The position numbers and the translations under genes are program-made. The notes under the pieces were generated by a model, which ran no database searches, had not been told where the DNA came from, and saw only the letters and a program-made list of their open reading frames with translations. Source: an uncultured Rhodopila sp. (GTDB taxonomy: Bacteria > Pseudomonadota > Alphaproteobacteria > Acetobacterales > Acetobacteraceae). From it: a DNA stretch of 61,595 nt. Position 1 is the stretch's first letter. Every line of letters begins with the position of its first letter. Shown in pieces: positions 37,047-45,714 of this stretch. The stretch lies in the NCBI GenBank assembly GCA_903851415.1, contig CAINOE010000133.1, forward strand, positions 1-61,595, given 5' to 3'.

Positions 37047-38240
37047 ATGCCCGCCCCGCCCATCCGCCTGCTGACGTTCTCCACGCTGTTCCCGCACGCG
37101 GCGCGCCCGAACCACGGTATCTTCGTGGAAAACCGGTTGCGGCATTTGCTGGCCGGCGGCGGGGCGACCAGCGTCGTCCTGGCGCCGGTGCCCTGGTTTC
37201 CCAGCGGCTCGGCCCGCTTCGGCGACCGGGCGGTGAACGCCCGCGCCCCGCGGATCGAAACCCGGCACGGCATCACGGTCCTTCACCCCCGCTATCCGGT
37301 CATCCCCAAGGTCGGGATGTCCATCGCGCCCTGGCTGCTGTACCGGGCGATGATACCGCAGGTCGAACGCCTGCTGGCCGCGGGCCATCGCTTCGACACG
37401 ATCGACGCGCACTACGTCTATCCGGACGGAGTTGCAGCGTCCTGGCTGGGGCGGCGGTTCGGGCTGCCGGTCGTCATCACCGCCCGCGGCACCGACGTGA
37501 ACCTGATCCCCCGCTACGCCATCCCGCGGCGCCTGATCCAGGGCGCCATCCGCGATGCGGCCGCGCTGATTGCGGTCAGTGCTTCGCTGAAACAGGTTCT
37601 CGTCGAACTCGGCGCCCCGGAGGCCAAGGTAACCGTGCTGCGCAACGGCGTGGAAACCAGCCTCTTCCACCCGCCGGCCGATCGGCCGGCGGTTCGCGCC
37701 GCGTTGGGCCTGGCCGGGCCGGCGCTGATCTCCGTCGGCGGCCTGATCGAGCGCAAGGGACATCACCGCACCATCGAGGCGATGCGCCAGCTTCCCGGAT
37801 TTACTCTGCTGATCGTTGGCGAGGGGCCGGAGCGGGAGCGGCTGTCCGGGCTGATCGCCAGTCTCGGGCTGAGCGACCGGGTGCGACTGACGGGTCCGCG
37901 CCCGCACGCCGAACTGCCCGCGCTGTACGGAGCGGCGGATGCGTCCGTGCTGGCATCGTCGCGGGAGGGCTGGGCCAACGTATTGCTCGAATCGATGGCC
38001 TGCGGCACCCCGGTCGTCGCCGCCGACATCTGGGGCAATCCGGAGGTCGTGCGCGCGCCGGAGGCCGGGGTGATCTACCGGCCGGACACCGCGGACGGGC
38101 TTGCCGGCGGGGTGCGGTCTCTGTTCGCGGGGTTGCCGGATCGCGCCGCGACGCGGGTCTATGCGGAAGCGTTCAGTTGGGATGAAACAACGGCCGGACA
38201 ATTGGCTCTGTTCCGCCGGGTGACTGGACACGACGGGTGA
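37047..38240 (+). CDS. Glycosyltransferase family 4 protein
   Basis: A 397-residue GT-B glycosyltransferase. The N-terminal acceptor domain starts IRLLTFSTLFPHAARPNHG. The C-terminal donor domain has SVGGLIERKGHHRTIEAM, IVGEGPERERL, the E-x7-E region SREGWANVLLESMACGTPVV and the following NPEVV. It probably adds a sugar of the XrtA exopolysaccharide repeat unit. It lies 176 bases after prsT on the same strand and has no clear terminator between, so it may be the last gene of that arm. Confidence 0.93.
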   Translation: MPAPPIRLLTFSTLFPHAARPNHGIFVENRLRHLLAGGGATSVVLAPVPWFPSGSARFGDRAVNARAPRIETRHGITVLHPRYPVIPKVGMSIAPWLLYRAMIPQVERLLAAGHRFDTIDAHYVYPDGVAASWLGRRFGLPVVITARGTDVNLIPRYAIPRRLIQGAIRDAAALIAVSASLKQVLVELGAPEAKVTVLRNGVETSLFHPPADRPAVRAALGLAGPALISVGGLIERKGHHRTIEAMRQLPGFTLLIVGEGPERERLSGLIASLGLSDRVRLTGPRPHAELPALYGAADASVLASSREGWANVLLESMACGTPVVAADIWGNPEVVRAPEAGVIYRPDTADGLAGGVRSLFAGLPDRAATRVYAEAFSWDETTAGQLALFRRVTGHDG

Positions 38241-38647
38241 AGCAGATCCGGCCGTTTACTTCGCCTGCGGCTGGAGACTGACCGGCCCCACCCTCCCGAG
38301 TTGCAGCAGGAAGAACAAACAGTTTCTGTCGGTTGTGCCGATCTTTTTGCTTGCGTCCCCGGGTTACCGTCTTCTTCGATGTCACCTTGGTCACGGGCAC
38401 GATCCGGCACGGATACATCAGTTACTCTAAGGTGACAATAGGCGCCGTCTTGCCAGAGGCTCACGCGGCTGTTATTGGCCGGACGGATTTCCCGCCAGCC
38501 GAACCATGGTATTGATTTACATCAAGCGACTGGCCGCTGACGAGCGGTTATGATAGTCAGGTGCGGGGGACCGCGGAGCTCATGCCGGTTGAACGGCAGG
38601 GGACCATCCGAGGAAAGCGTTCACAGAAAGCAGAAGGCAAACAGACC
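38241..38647. other. 407-bp intergenic region upstream of the acetate-uptake operon
   Basis: No convincing gene is seen. It holds the FNR/FixK-type box at 38512-38525 and a -10-like TATGAT at 38549-38554, so transcription probably starts near 38560. Confidence 0.55.
38512..38525 (+). promoter_or_regulatory. Perfect FNR/FixK-type operator upstream of the actP operon
   Basis: TTGATTTACATCAA matches the consensus TTGAT-N4-ATCAA exactly. Its centre (38518.5) is about 41.5 bases before a start site predicted from TATGAT at 38549-38554. That is the geometry of an activator-dependent class II promoter. Confidence 0.75.
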
Positions 38648-38953
38648 ATGGCGGCCCTAGGCTACGAAGCAATACAGCGTAACCCTAAATATCAGCAACT
38701 TGTCAGGCAACGGTCGGTGTTCGGCTGGACGCTGACGGCGGTCACCCTGATCATCTACTTCGGGTTCATACTGCTCATCGGCTATGCACCCAAATTCCTC
38801 GGCATTCCCATCGGCGGCAGCGTCATGACACTTGGGCTGCCCATCGGCCTGTTCGTGATCGTTTCTGCATTCGTTCTGGTCTGGATCTACGTCGCCAGGG
38901 CCAACGCGACCTATGACAGCCTGACCCGCGCCATCGTCGAGGAATCCCGCTGA
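38648..38953 (+). CDS. DUF485 inner-membrane protein (YjcH-like)
   Basis: A 101-residue protein with two membrane helices ([20 protein letters not shown] and the second around [20 protein letters not shown]) and the N-terminal DUF485 motif [20 protein letters not shown]. It is the standard partner of the acetate permease ActP and may be a small subunit or assembly factor. Its TGA overlaps the ATG of actP by one base (TGATG). The frame is open upstream, but the ATG at 38648 is the family start. Confidence 0.95.
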   Translation: MAALGYEAIQRNPKYQQLVRQRSVFGWTLTAVTLIIYFGFILLIGYAPKFLGIPIGGSVMTLGLPIGLFVIVSAFVLVWIYVARANATYDSLTRAIVEESR

Positions 38954-40641
38954 TGAACCGCTTCAAAGCCCTGCCCGCGGCGGCCCTGTTCGCCGCCGCG
39001 CCGATGCTCGCCTATGCCGAGGGGGTCGAGGGCGGGCCCAGGCAGACCACGAACTGGTCCGCCATCTCGATGTTCATCGGCTTCGTCCTGCTGACGCTCG
39101 CCATCACCTATTGGGCAGCCCGCCGGACCAGATCCGCGGCGCAGTTCTATTCGGCCGGCGGCGGCATCACCGGCGTGCAGAACGGCGTCGCCATCTCCGG
39201 CGACTATATGTCGGCTGCCTCGTTTCTCGGCATCTCCGGCCTGGTCTACATGTCGGGGTATGACGGCCTGATCTACTCCGTCGGCTTCCTCGTCGGCTGG
39301 CCCGTCGTTACATTCCTGATCGCCGAACCGCTGCGCAATCTTGGCAAGTACACTTTCGCCGACGTCGCCTCCTTCCGTCTCGGCCAGACCGAGACCCGCA
39401 TCCTCGCCGCCTGCGGCTCCCTCGTCGTCGTCGCGTTTTATTTGATCGCGCAGATGGTCGGCGCCGGCAAGCTGATCCAGATCCTGTTCGGGCTGGACTA
39501 CTGGATGGCCGTGGTCATCGTCGGCGTGCTGATGATCGTCTACGTCACGTTCGGCGGCATGCTGGCGACGACATGGGTGCAGATCATCAAGGCGGTGCTG
39601 CTGCTGTCGGGCGCGTCATTCATGGCGCTGGCGGTGCTGGTGCACTTCAACTTCAGCCTCGAATCGCTGTTCGCCACCGCGGTGCAGGTGTCTCCGAAGC
39701 ATCTGGCGATCATGGAGCCGGGCACGCTGGTGGCTGATCCGGTGTCGGCGATCTCGCTGGGGATGGCGCTGATCTTCGGCACCGCCGGGCTGCCGCACAT
39801 CCTGATGCGCTTCTTCACCGTGTCCAACGCCAAGGCCGCCCGCAAGTCGGTGCTCGTGGCGACCGGCCTGATCGGCTACTTCTACATCCTGACCTTCATC
39901 ATCGGCTTCGGCGCGATCACCCTGGTCGCGACCAACCCGGCCTTCCTCGACCCGGCGCTGATTGCGAGCAAGGGCGCGCTGGCGGCGATCAAGGGCGGGT
40001 CCAACATGGCGGCCATCCACCTCGCCAGCGCGGTGGGCGGCAACTTCTTCCTGGGCTTCATCTCCGCCGTCGCCTTCGCCACCATCCTGGCGGTGGTCTC
40101 CGGCCTCGCTCTGGCCGGCGCCTCGGCGATCAGCCACGACCTGTTCGCCACCGTGATCCACAAGGGCAAGGTGGACGAGCAGTCCGAGATGCGGGTGTCG
40201 AAAGCCGCCACGATCGGCCTCGGGATCCTGGCCATCGCGCTGGGCATCGCGTTCGAGAACCAGAACGTCGCCTTCATGGTGGGCCTGGCGTTCTGCATCG
40301 CGGCATCGTGCAACTTCCCGGTGCTGCTGCTGTCGATCTACTGGCGCGGCCTGACCACGCGGGGCGCGCTCATCGGCGGCCTGCTGGGTCTGGCCTCCGC
40401 GGTCCTCATGGTGGTGCTGTCGCCCGCGGTGTGGGTGGCGACCCTGGGCAATCCGAAGGGCAGCGCGCCGTTCCCGTACGACAACCCGGCGCTGTTCTCG
40501 ATGACCATCGCTTTTGCCGGCATCTGGCTGTTCTCGGTGCTCGACCGCAGCCGCCGCGCGACGATCGACCGCAACGGCTTCGATGCGCAGTTCGTGCGGT
40601 GCCAGACCGGCATCGGCGCCAGCAGCGCCGCGTCGCACTGA
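38953..40641 (+). CDS. actP: Cation/acetate symporter
   Basis: A 562-residue sodium:solute symporter family permease with a leader-like N-terminus ([16 protein letters not shown]) and about 13 helices. The family motifs around [21 protein letters not shown] and [20 protein letters not shown] are present. ActP takes up acetate and related short-chain acids with a cation. With the DUF485 gene before it and the DUF294 regulator after it, it forms an acetate-uptake operon under the FNR/FixK box at 38512. Confidence 0.95.
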   Translation: MNRFKALPAAALFAAAPMLAYAEGVEGGPRQTTNWSAISMFIGFVLLTLAITYWAARRTRSAAQFYSAGGGITGVQNGVAISGDYMSAASFLGISGLVYMSGYDGLIYSVGFLVGWPVVTFLIAEPLRNLGKYTFADVASFRLGQTETRILAACGSLVVVAFYLIAQMVGAGKLIQILFGLDYWMAVVIVGVLMIVYVTFGGMLATTWVQIIKAVLLLSGASFMALAVLVHFNFSLESLFATAVQVSPKHLAIMEPGTLVADPVSAISLGMALIFGTAGLPHILMRFFTVSNAKAARKSVLVATGLIGYFYILTFIIGFGAITLVATNPAFLDPALIASKGALAAIKGGSNMAAIHLASAVGGNFFLGFISAVAFATILAVVSGLALAGASAISHDLFATVIHKGKVDEQSEMRVSKAATIGLGILAIALGIAFENQNVAFMVGLAFCIAASCNFPVLLLSIYWRGLTTRGALIGGLLGLASAVLMVVLSPAVWVATLGNPKGSAPFPYDNPALFSMTIAFAGIWLFSVLDRSRRATIDRNGFDAQFVRCQTGIGASSAASH

Positions 40642-40647
40642 CCCGGA

Positions 40648-40685
40648 GGGCTCCCGGGCGCGGCAACACCCGCGCCCGGGAGCCC
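40648..40685 (+). other. 16-bp perfect hairpin between actP and the DUF294 gene
   Basis: The arms GGGCTCCCGGGCGCGG and CCGCGCCCGGGAGCCC are exact inverse complements around loop CAACAC. No T run follows. It starts six bases after the actP stop and ends 16 bases before the next start codon. It may stabilise the upstream mRNA or set different levels of the two products. Confidence 0.85.
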
Positions 40686-40701
40686 AAGGGGAGCTATCGC
40701 G

Positions 40702-42501
40702 ATGCCCAACGCCTTCGACCCCAACAACCCGCCCTTCGACCGGCTGACCGGGCCGGAGATGGAGACTCTGCGCAAGGCGCTCGACATCGGCTATTTCCGG
40801 CCGGGCGAGGTCATTGTCGCTCAGGGCGCTCCGGCGGAAGCGTTGCACGTCGTCATCAAGGGCGTCGTGGAAGAACGCGACGGCGAAGAAGTCACCGCCC
40901 TGCTCGGCCCGAAGGACTGCTTCGACGGGCGTGCCCTGGTGCAGGGCCGCAGCGGCAGCGCCTTCGCCGCCCGCGAGGAGACGCTGTGCTACCTGCTGCC
41001 GCGCCAGGTCGCGCTCAATCTGATCCAGGCCAACCCGCGCTTCGCCGCGTATTTCTACCTGGAACTGTCGCGCAAGCTCGACGCGATGGCGCGCGAGGAC
41101 GAGGACACCCGTGTCGGCAGCCTGATGCGCGCCCGGGTGTCCGACATGAACCTCTATCCGGCATCGTTCGTCGATGCCGCGGACACGATCGAGACGGCCG
41201 GACGCCGCATGCGCGACGTCGATTCGAATGCCCTGTTCGTCCGCGACGGCGAGCGCATCGGCCTGATCACAGGCATGAACCTGTCGAAGGCCCTGATTCT
41301 CGACCGCACGCCGCTGGATGCCCCTGTCGGCCCGCTCGCGCACTACAACGTGGTCTCGCTGGCGCCGGACGAGTTCATCTACTCGGCGCTGACCCTGATG
41401 ACGAAGACCAACAAGCGGCGGGTCGCGGTGCATGACGGCAAGACCTATGTCGGCATCCTTGACGACATCCAGGTGCTGAGCTTCCTGGCCGGCAACACCC
41501 GGGTCGTGGCCGGGCGCATCGACCGCGCCGCCACGCTGCCGGACCTGGCTGCCGCGGCGCGGGAAATCGGCGGCCAGGTGGGCGTGCTGCGGCGCCAGGG
41601 GGTCAAGGTCGAGGTGATCGCCGAGATCGTCTCCGACCTCAACCGCCGGCTGTTCGCCAAGACCTTCGAACTGCTGGCTCCGGCGCCCATCCGGGACGGC
41701 GCCTGCCTGGTGGTGATGGGCAGCGAGGGCCGCGGCGAGCAGACGGTGCGAACGGACCAGGACAACGCCCTGATCCTGTCCGACCCGGTGGAGGAGGCGG
41801 TGCTGGACGGATTCCGGCGCGACTTCACGGCGGCGCTGGAAAGCTTCGGCTTCGCCGCCTGCCCCGGCAACGTCATGGTGCGCAACCCGGCGTGGTCGCA
41901 GACCGTGGACGCCTACACGACGATGTTCCATCACTGGGTGGCGATGCCGGACGAGCATTCGCACATGAACGTGGCGATCCTGTACGACGCCGTGGCGGTG
42001 GCGGGCGACGCCGCGCTGCTGGCCCGGACCAAGGCGGAGCTGATCGAGACGGTGCGCGGCCGCAGCGCCTTCATGGTGCATTTCGCCCGCTCGATCGACG
42101 CCTTCCCGATGGCGCTCGGCTTCTTCAACAAGCTGGTCACCCGCGACGGCCATGGCGACGCGGTTGACCTGAAGAAGGGCGGCATCTTCCCGATCGTCCA
42201 TGGCGTGCGCAGCCTGGCGCTGGAGCGCGGACTGACAGAAACGAGCACTGCCACCCGCATCCAGCGCCTGATCGACCTCGGCACGTTCAACCGCGATTTC
42301 GGCCGGGAGCTGACCCAGTCGCTGTATTTCCTGATGACCCTGCGGCTGGATTCGCGGCTCGCCTCGGCCGGCGCGTCAGGCGTCCTGGTGCGCCCGGCGG
42401 ACATGTCCAGCACGCAGCGCGACCTGCTGCGCGACGCGTTCCAGGTGGTCAAGCAGTTCCGGGAGATCGTGCGCCGGCACTTCAACCTCGGCGCGTTCTG
42501 A
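40702..42501 (+). CDS. cNMP-binding/CBS/DUF294 nucleotidyltransferase-like regulator
   Basis: A 599-residue cytoplasmic protein. A cyclic-nucleotide-binding-type beta barrel (about residues 15-130) is followed by a CBS pair (about 145-265). A GlnD-like nucleotidyltransferase domain (DUF294, about 285-430) has the signature MGSEGRGEQTVRTDQDNAL, and DUF294_C is at the end. The target of any nucleotidylylation is unknown. These proteins regularly accompany sodium:solute symporters of the ActP type, suggesting control of uptake or of acetate metabolism. The ribosome site AGGGGAG precedes the start. Confidence 0.93.
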   Translation: MPNAFDPNNPPFDRLTGPEMETLRKALDIGYFRPGEVIVAQGAPAEALHVVIKGVVEERDGEEVTALLGPKDCFDGRALVQGRSGSAFAAREETLCYLLPRQVALNLIQANPRFAAYFYLELSRKLDAMAREDEDTRVGSLMRARVSDMNLYPASFVDAADTIETAGRRMRDVDSNALFVRDGERIGLITGMNLSKALILDRTPLDAPVGPLAHYNVVSLAPDEFIYSALTLMTKTNKRRVAVHDGKTYVGILDDIQVLSFLAGNTRVVAGRIDRAATLPDLAAAAREIGGQVGVLRRQGVKVEVIAEIVSDLNRRLFAKTFELLAPAPIRDGACLVVMGSEGRGEQTVRTDQDNALILSDPVEEAVLDGFRRDFTAALESFGFAACPGNVMVRNPAWSQTVDAYTTMFHHWVAMPDEHSHMNVAILYDAVAVAGDAALLARTKAELIETVRGRSAFMVHFARSIDAFPMALGFFNKLVTRDGHGDAVDLKKGGIFPIVHGVRSLALERGLTETSTATRIQRLIDLGTFNRDFGRELTQSLYFLMTLRLDSRLASAGASGVLVRPADMSSTQRDLLRDAFQVVKQFREIVRRHFNLGAF

Positions 42502-42543
42502 TGCCAAGCGCGTCTCGGAACGACTCCCCGGGTGTGTTGCCCC

Positions 42544-42627
42544 CCGTCATGCCGACGAAGGTCGGCATCCACGCCTTCCGCCTGCACAAAGGAAGGCGTG
42601 GATGGCGGGCCTGCGCCCGCCACGACG
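42544..42627. repeat. Palindromic repeat of a second family
   Basis: An 84-bp element starting CCGTCATGCCGACGAAGGTC and ending CCCGCCACGACGG. Inside are nested inverted repeats: CCGAC/GTCGG, CCACGCCTTCC/GGAAGGCGTGG, GGCGGGC/GCCCGCC. It lies between two cotranscribed genes. Confidence 0.85.
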
Positions 42628-42676
42628 GTGGCAGCGACCGGGCCTGCGGGCCTGACTTTACGACGGCTGGCCCGGG

Positions 42677-43348
42677 ATGATCCCGCGCGCGCTGAAGCGG
42701 CTGTTCCACCGGATCAGCCTCGGCGACCCGTCCTACCGGTTCCTGTTCGAACCCGGGCCGCCGGACGAGGCGGTGGCGTTCGACTGCGAGACCACCGGGC
42801 TGGATGTGCGGCGCGACGACATCATCTCGCTCGCCGCGGTGAAAATCCGCGGCAACCGCATCCTGGCCAGCGAGCGGTTCGAAGCGGTGGTGCGGCCGGA
42901 AGCCCGGATGAAGGTCGACTCGATCAAGGTCCACCGCCTGCGGGAGATGGATGTCGATGGCGGCGAGCGCATCGAGGCGATCATCCCCCGCTTCCTGCAC
43001 TTCGTGGAGGGGCGGCCTCTCATCGGCTACTACGTCGGTTTCGACGTCCGCATGGTGGACAAATACCTGCGCGGGCTTGCCGGCATCGAGCTGCCGAACC
43101 CGCTGATCGAGGTGTCGAAGCTGTACTATGAGCGCAAATACGGCGATGCGCCGCCCGGCACCACGGTGGATTTGTCGTTCGCGGCGATGCAGCGGGATCT
43201 CGATGTGCCGATGCTGGACCAGCACGATGCGTTCAACGACGCGCTGATGACGGCGATGATGTATCTGCGGCTGCGGGATATGAAGCAGCGGGGGGTGCGG
43301 ATCGCCCGCACGCGCGCGGTGGACAGGCCGCAGACGACAATCGGGTAG
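42677..43348 (+). CDS. DEDDh 3'-5' exonuclease (DnaQ-like)
   Basis: A 223-residue exonuclease with motif I AFDCETTGLD (two metal-binding acids), motif II around GYYVGFDVRMVDKYL and motif III DQHDAFNDALMTA (His and Asp). It is like the proofreading subunit of DNA polymerase III but lacks its C-terminal polymerase-binding region. Genes of this kind are commonly found after the DUF294 gene of actP loci; why an exonuclease accompanies them is unknown. It is separated from the DUF294 gene by 175 bases that hold a repeat element. Confidence 0.93.
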   Translation: MIPRALKRLFHRISLGDPSYRFLFEPGPPDEAVAFDCETTGLDVRRDDIISLAAVKIRGNRILASERFEAVVRPEARMKVDSIKVHRLREMDVDGGERIEAIIPRFLHFVEGRPLIGYYVGFDVRMVDKYLRGLAGIELPNPLIEVSKLYYERKYGDAPPGTTVDLSFAAMQRDLDVPMLDQHDAFNDALMTAMMYLRLRDMKQRGVRIARTRAVDRPQTTIG

Positions 43349-43369
43349 GCGAATGCGGTGGCGGCCCCG

Positions 43370-43399
43370 CCGTCATGCCGAACAATGCCGGCATGACGG
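43370..43399. repeat. Short palindromic repeat (second family)
   Basis: CCGTCATGCCG, then AACAATGC, then a right arm ending GGCATGACGG. The arms are inverse complements of 10-11 bases. It lies between the convergent exonuclease and SatP genes and may also act as a bidirectional transcription-end hairpin. Confidence 0.75.
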
Positions 43400-43418
43400 G
43401 GAGGAAGCGTCCGTGGCC

Positions 43419-44012
43419 CTAAGCCGCCTTGTGCAGGCCGAGCGAAGCGACCGGCTTCGGCGCCGGGGCGCCGATGGGCAGCACCTCACGGCCGTGCGTC
43501 TCGTTGATGATCTCGGCGGCGGCCAGGTAGAAGGCCAGCGCCGCGGTGACCAGCCCAAAGTAGCCGCCCAACGCCTTCAGCGCCGGGATGCCGAACAGGT
43601 CCGCGCCCGCCAGCAGGAAGAAGGTGACCACCAGCACGAGGAAGATCGCCTGCAGGGCGCGGTTCAGCGCCAGGGTGCCGACGAACATGAACAGCGAGAA
43701 GAAGCCCCACAACGCCAGCCACCAGCCGACGAAGCCGGGCGGCACGTTGGCCGGTCCGAAGAACTCCACGAACAGGGCGAAGCTCCACCAGAACGCGCCA
43801 TAAGCGCAGAAGGCGACGAAGCCGAAGGTGTTGCCGCGCGGCATCTCCATCAGCCCGGCGAAGAACTGCGCCGTCCCGCCGAAGGCGAAAGCGCTGGCAA
43901 GCACCAGGGGCACCGAGGTCCCGGTGTAGAAGCCGGCATTCACCAGGCTCAGCAGCCAGGTGGTCAGGGCGAAGCCGGTCAGCCCGAGCGGCGCCGGATT
44001 GGCGAGTTTCAT
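43419..44012 (-). CDS. satP: SatP/GPR1-FUN34-YaaH family acetate channel
   Basis: A 197-residue membrane protein with six helices. The family signature NPAPLGLTGFALTTWLLSL is near the N-terminus. The narrow-pore segments FFAGLMEMPRGNTFGFVAF and the FWWSFALF region are present. It passes acetate and succinate in exchange with protons. GGAGG lies seven bases before the ATG at 44012; the earlier in-frame ATG is too close to that site. It is the second acetate uptake gene within 6 kb. Confidence 0.95.
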   Translation of the reverse strand: MKLANPAPLGLTGFALTTWLLSLVNAGFYTGTSVPLVLASAFAFGGTAQFFAGLMEMPRGNTFGFVAFCAYGAFWWSFALFVEFFGPANVPPGFVGWWLALWGFFSLFMFVGTLALNRALQAIFLVLVVTFFLLAGADLFGIPALKALGGYFGLVTAALAFYLAAAEIINETHGREVLPIGAPAPKPVASLGLHKAA

Positions 44013-44041
44013 GGTCATTCCTCCAAATCTTGTCGTCAATA

Positions 44042-44063
44042 CCGGCCTGACGCGTCAGGCCGG
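44042..44063. promoter_or_regulatory. Perfect 22-bp palindrome upstream of satP
   Basis: Two 11-base arms CCGGCCTGACG / CGTCAGGCCGG meet directly at the centre. It sits 30 bases before the satP start. It is either an operator or a 5' UTR hairpin; the arms would form a very stable stem in RNA with no loop room, which favours a DNA-binding site. Confidence 0.5.
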
Positions 44064-44246
44064 ACGACCGCTATCGGCCATCGCCGCAAAATCAGTCACG
44101 CAGACAGTGCCGTCTTTGACGTGGATCAACAAACGTTACGGCGCACACGAGATTGCGGCGGATTGTGACATCGCGTCAACCCGTTATGGGTTGTCCTGCT
44201 TCTTCCGAGTGCAGCCTGCGGTGTTGCTTGCCAACAACGCCCCGGC

Positions 44247-45455
44247 ATGTCACACGCGGCTACCCGGATGCCAGCGCCCCAACCCTTCCTCGTCTACCGC
44301 GACCGCATCGGCGCCCCGTCCGAGATCGGCTTTCTCCGCCGCCAGTATATCGGCTTCAGCAGGCTGCATCCGGTGTGGCTCGGCCGCACGGTGCTGGCGG
44401 GAGCGTCGGAGATCAGCGAGGACGTGGTGCGGCTGGGAGGCGATTCGGCGCTCGGCCCGTGGCACCGGCTGCTGTTCCGGCACTTCGGGGTCGTCCCGCG
44501 AAACCCGGGTCGTCATGGCCTGGCTTCCCCCATTCGTCATGGCCCGGACAAGCCGGGCCATGACGAATTGTGTGGCAAGGATGCGGGGGTGGAATGGGCC
44601 AGGGTCCTGCACGCCCAGTTCGCCCGGGGCGGCGCTCTGGCGCTGCCGCTGGCCCGGGCGCTGAACCTTCGGATGGTCGTCACTCTGCACGGCGGCGACG
44701 TCAGCAAGCAGAAAAACTGGCGCGGCACCGTGCTGGCGCAACGCTGGCCGGCGCTGATCCGCGAAACCACCCGCTTCGTCTGCGTCTCCGCCGCCGTGGC
44801 CGAGATCGCCGCCGCCCGCGGCGTGCCGGCGGACAAACTGACGATCCTGCCCATCGGCGTCGAAATCCCGGATCATCCGCCGGTGGCGCGTCCGCCAACC
44901 GCCCACCTGTTCGTCGGCCGCTTCGTCGAGAAGAAAGGGATCGCGGTGATCGCCGAGGCGATCCGCCGGCTGCGCGCTCAAGGCGACCCGACCCCGCTGG
45001 TCTGCGCCGGCGACGGCCCGATGCGCCCGGCGCTGGAGGCTCTGGCGCGCGAAACCCCGGGCGTCACCCTGACCGGCTGGCTGCCGCCTGAAGCGGTGCG
45101 CGCCCGTATGCAGGATGCCGTGTCGCTGCTGGTACCCAGCATCATCGCCGCCGGCGGCGACACCGAGGGCCTGCCCAGCGTTGTCCCGGAAGCCATGGCG
45201 CAAGGCTGTCCGGTCATCGGCTCGGACCAGGGCGGCATCGCCGAGGCGATCCGGGACGGCGAAACAGGATTGCTGGTCACACCCGGCGATGCCACCGCCC
45301 TGGCCGAAGCGATGCTCAGGATAACCCGCGAGTCCGGACTTCGGACACACCTGGCCATGCGGGCTTTCGCCTGCGCGGCGGAAGCGCTCAACGCAAAAAC
45401 ACAATCGGAAAAGCTGGAGGCGCTGCTACTGAAGGCTTCGCAGGCGGCAGGTTAG
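44247..45455 (+). CDS. Glycosyltransferase family 4 protein with an embedded palindromic repeat
   Basis: A 402-residue GT-B glycosyltransferase related to colanic acid WcaL-type enzymes. Donor-domain motifs include [35 protein letters not shown] and the E-x7-E region [19 protein letters not shown]. Residues about 88-108 ([22 protein letters not shown], split here by its palindrome) have no place in the fold and are encoded by a dispersed repeat. The protein may tolerate this as a surface loop. It is not in a polysaccharide locus, though the XrtA locus is 6 kb away. Its stop overlaps the rpmJ stop by four bases (convergent). Confidence 0.88.
   Translation: MSHAATRMPAPQPFLVYRDRIGAPSEIGFLRRQYIGFSRLHPVWLGRTVLAGASEISEDVVRLGGDSALGPWHRLLFRHFGVVPRNPGRHGLASPIRHGPDKPGHDELCGKDAGVEWARVLHAQFARGGALALPLARALNLRMVVTLHGGDVSKQKNWRGTVLAQRWPALIRETTRFVCVSAAVAEIAAARGVPADKLTILPIGVEIPDHPPVARPPTAHLFVGRFVEKKGIAVIAEAIRRLRAQGDPTPLVCAGDGPMRPALEALARETPGVTLTGWLPPEAVRARMQDAVSLLVPSIIAAGGDTEGLPSVVPEAMAQGCPVIGSDQGGIAEAIRDGETGLLVTPGDATALAEAMLRITRESGLRTHLAMRAFACAAEALNAKTQSEKLEALLLKASQAAG
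44509..44570. repeat. Dispersed palindromic repeat, copy 5, in frame inside a coding gene
   Basis: The core is a perfect inverted repeat with 16-base arms, ATTCGTCATGGCCCGG at 44532-44547 and its complement at 44553-44568, spacer ACAAG. A further left-arm fragment (CGTCATGGCCTGGCTT) lies just before it. It is stop-free in the host reading frame. Confidence 0.95.
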
Positions 45456-45577
45456 CCCTGCCGGCACTTCATGCGCGGGTTCTTCTTGTTGATCACGTAC
45501 ACGCGTCCGCGGCGGCGCACCACGCGGCAGTTCTTGTCGCGAACCTTGGCGGAACGCAGGCTGTTACGGACTCTCAT
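45452..45577 (-). CDS. rpmJ: 50S ribosomal protein L36
   Basis: A 41-residue protein, [19 protein letters not shown] then [20 protein letters not shown], matching the longer (Zn-ligand-poor) L36 type seen in Alphaproteobacteria. It belongs to the 50S subunit. The ATG at 45577 is the family start; longer in-frame codons upstream are antisense to the argC leader. It converges with, and overlaps by four bases, the glycosyltransferase gene. Confidence 0.97.
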   Translation of the reverse strand: MRVRNSLRSAKVRDKNCRVVRRRGRVYVINKKNPRMKCRQG

Positions 45578-45714
45578 GACAGGCGATCTCTGATCCCGGG
45601 TAAGACGAAGGCGCGCTAGGTAGTTGTCCGCCACCCCCGTGTCAAGCCAAACCGCCTCTTGCATTTCCGCCGCCGCCCCGCGACCTTCGCCGCGCGGAAA
45701 GGAGTTCCCAACGC

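Noticed and set aside
40648..40685. Rho-independent terminator after actP
   Set aside because: The stem is perfect but no T run follows, and the downstream gene is close and has its own ribosome site.
39616..42201. An 861-codon minus-strand frame opposite actP and the DUF294 gene
   Set aside because: Antisense shadow with His/Arg/Gln/Asp-rich low-complexity sequence; plus-strand proteins have clear family motifs.
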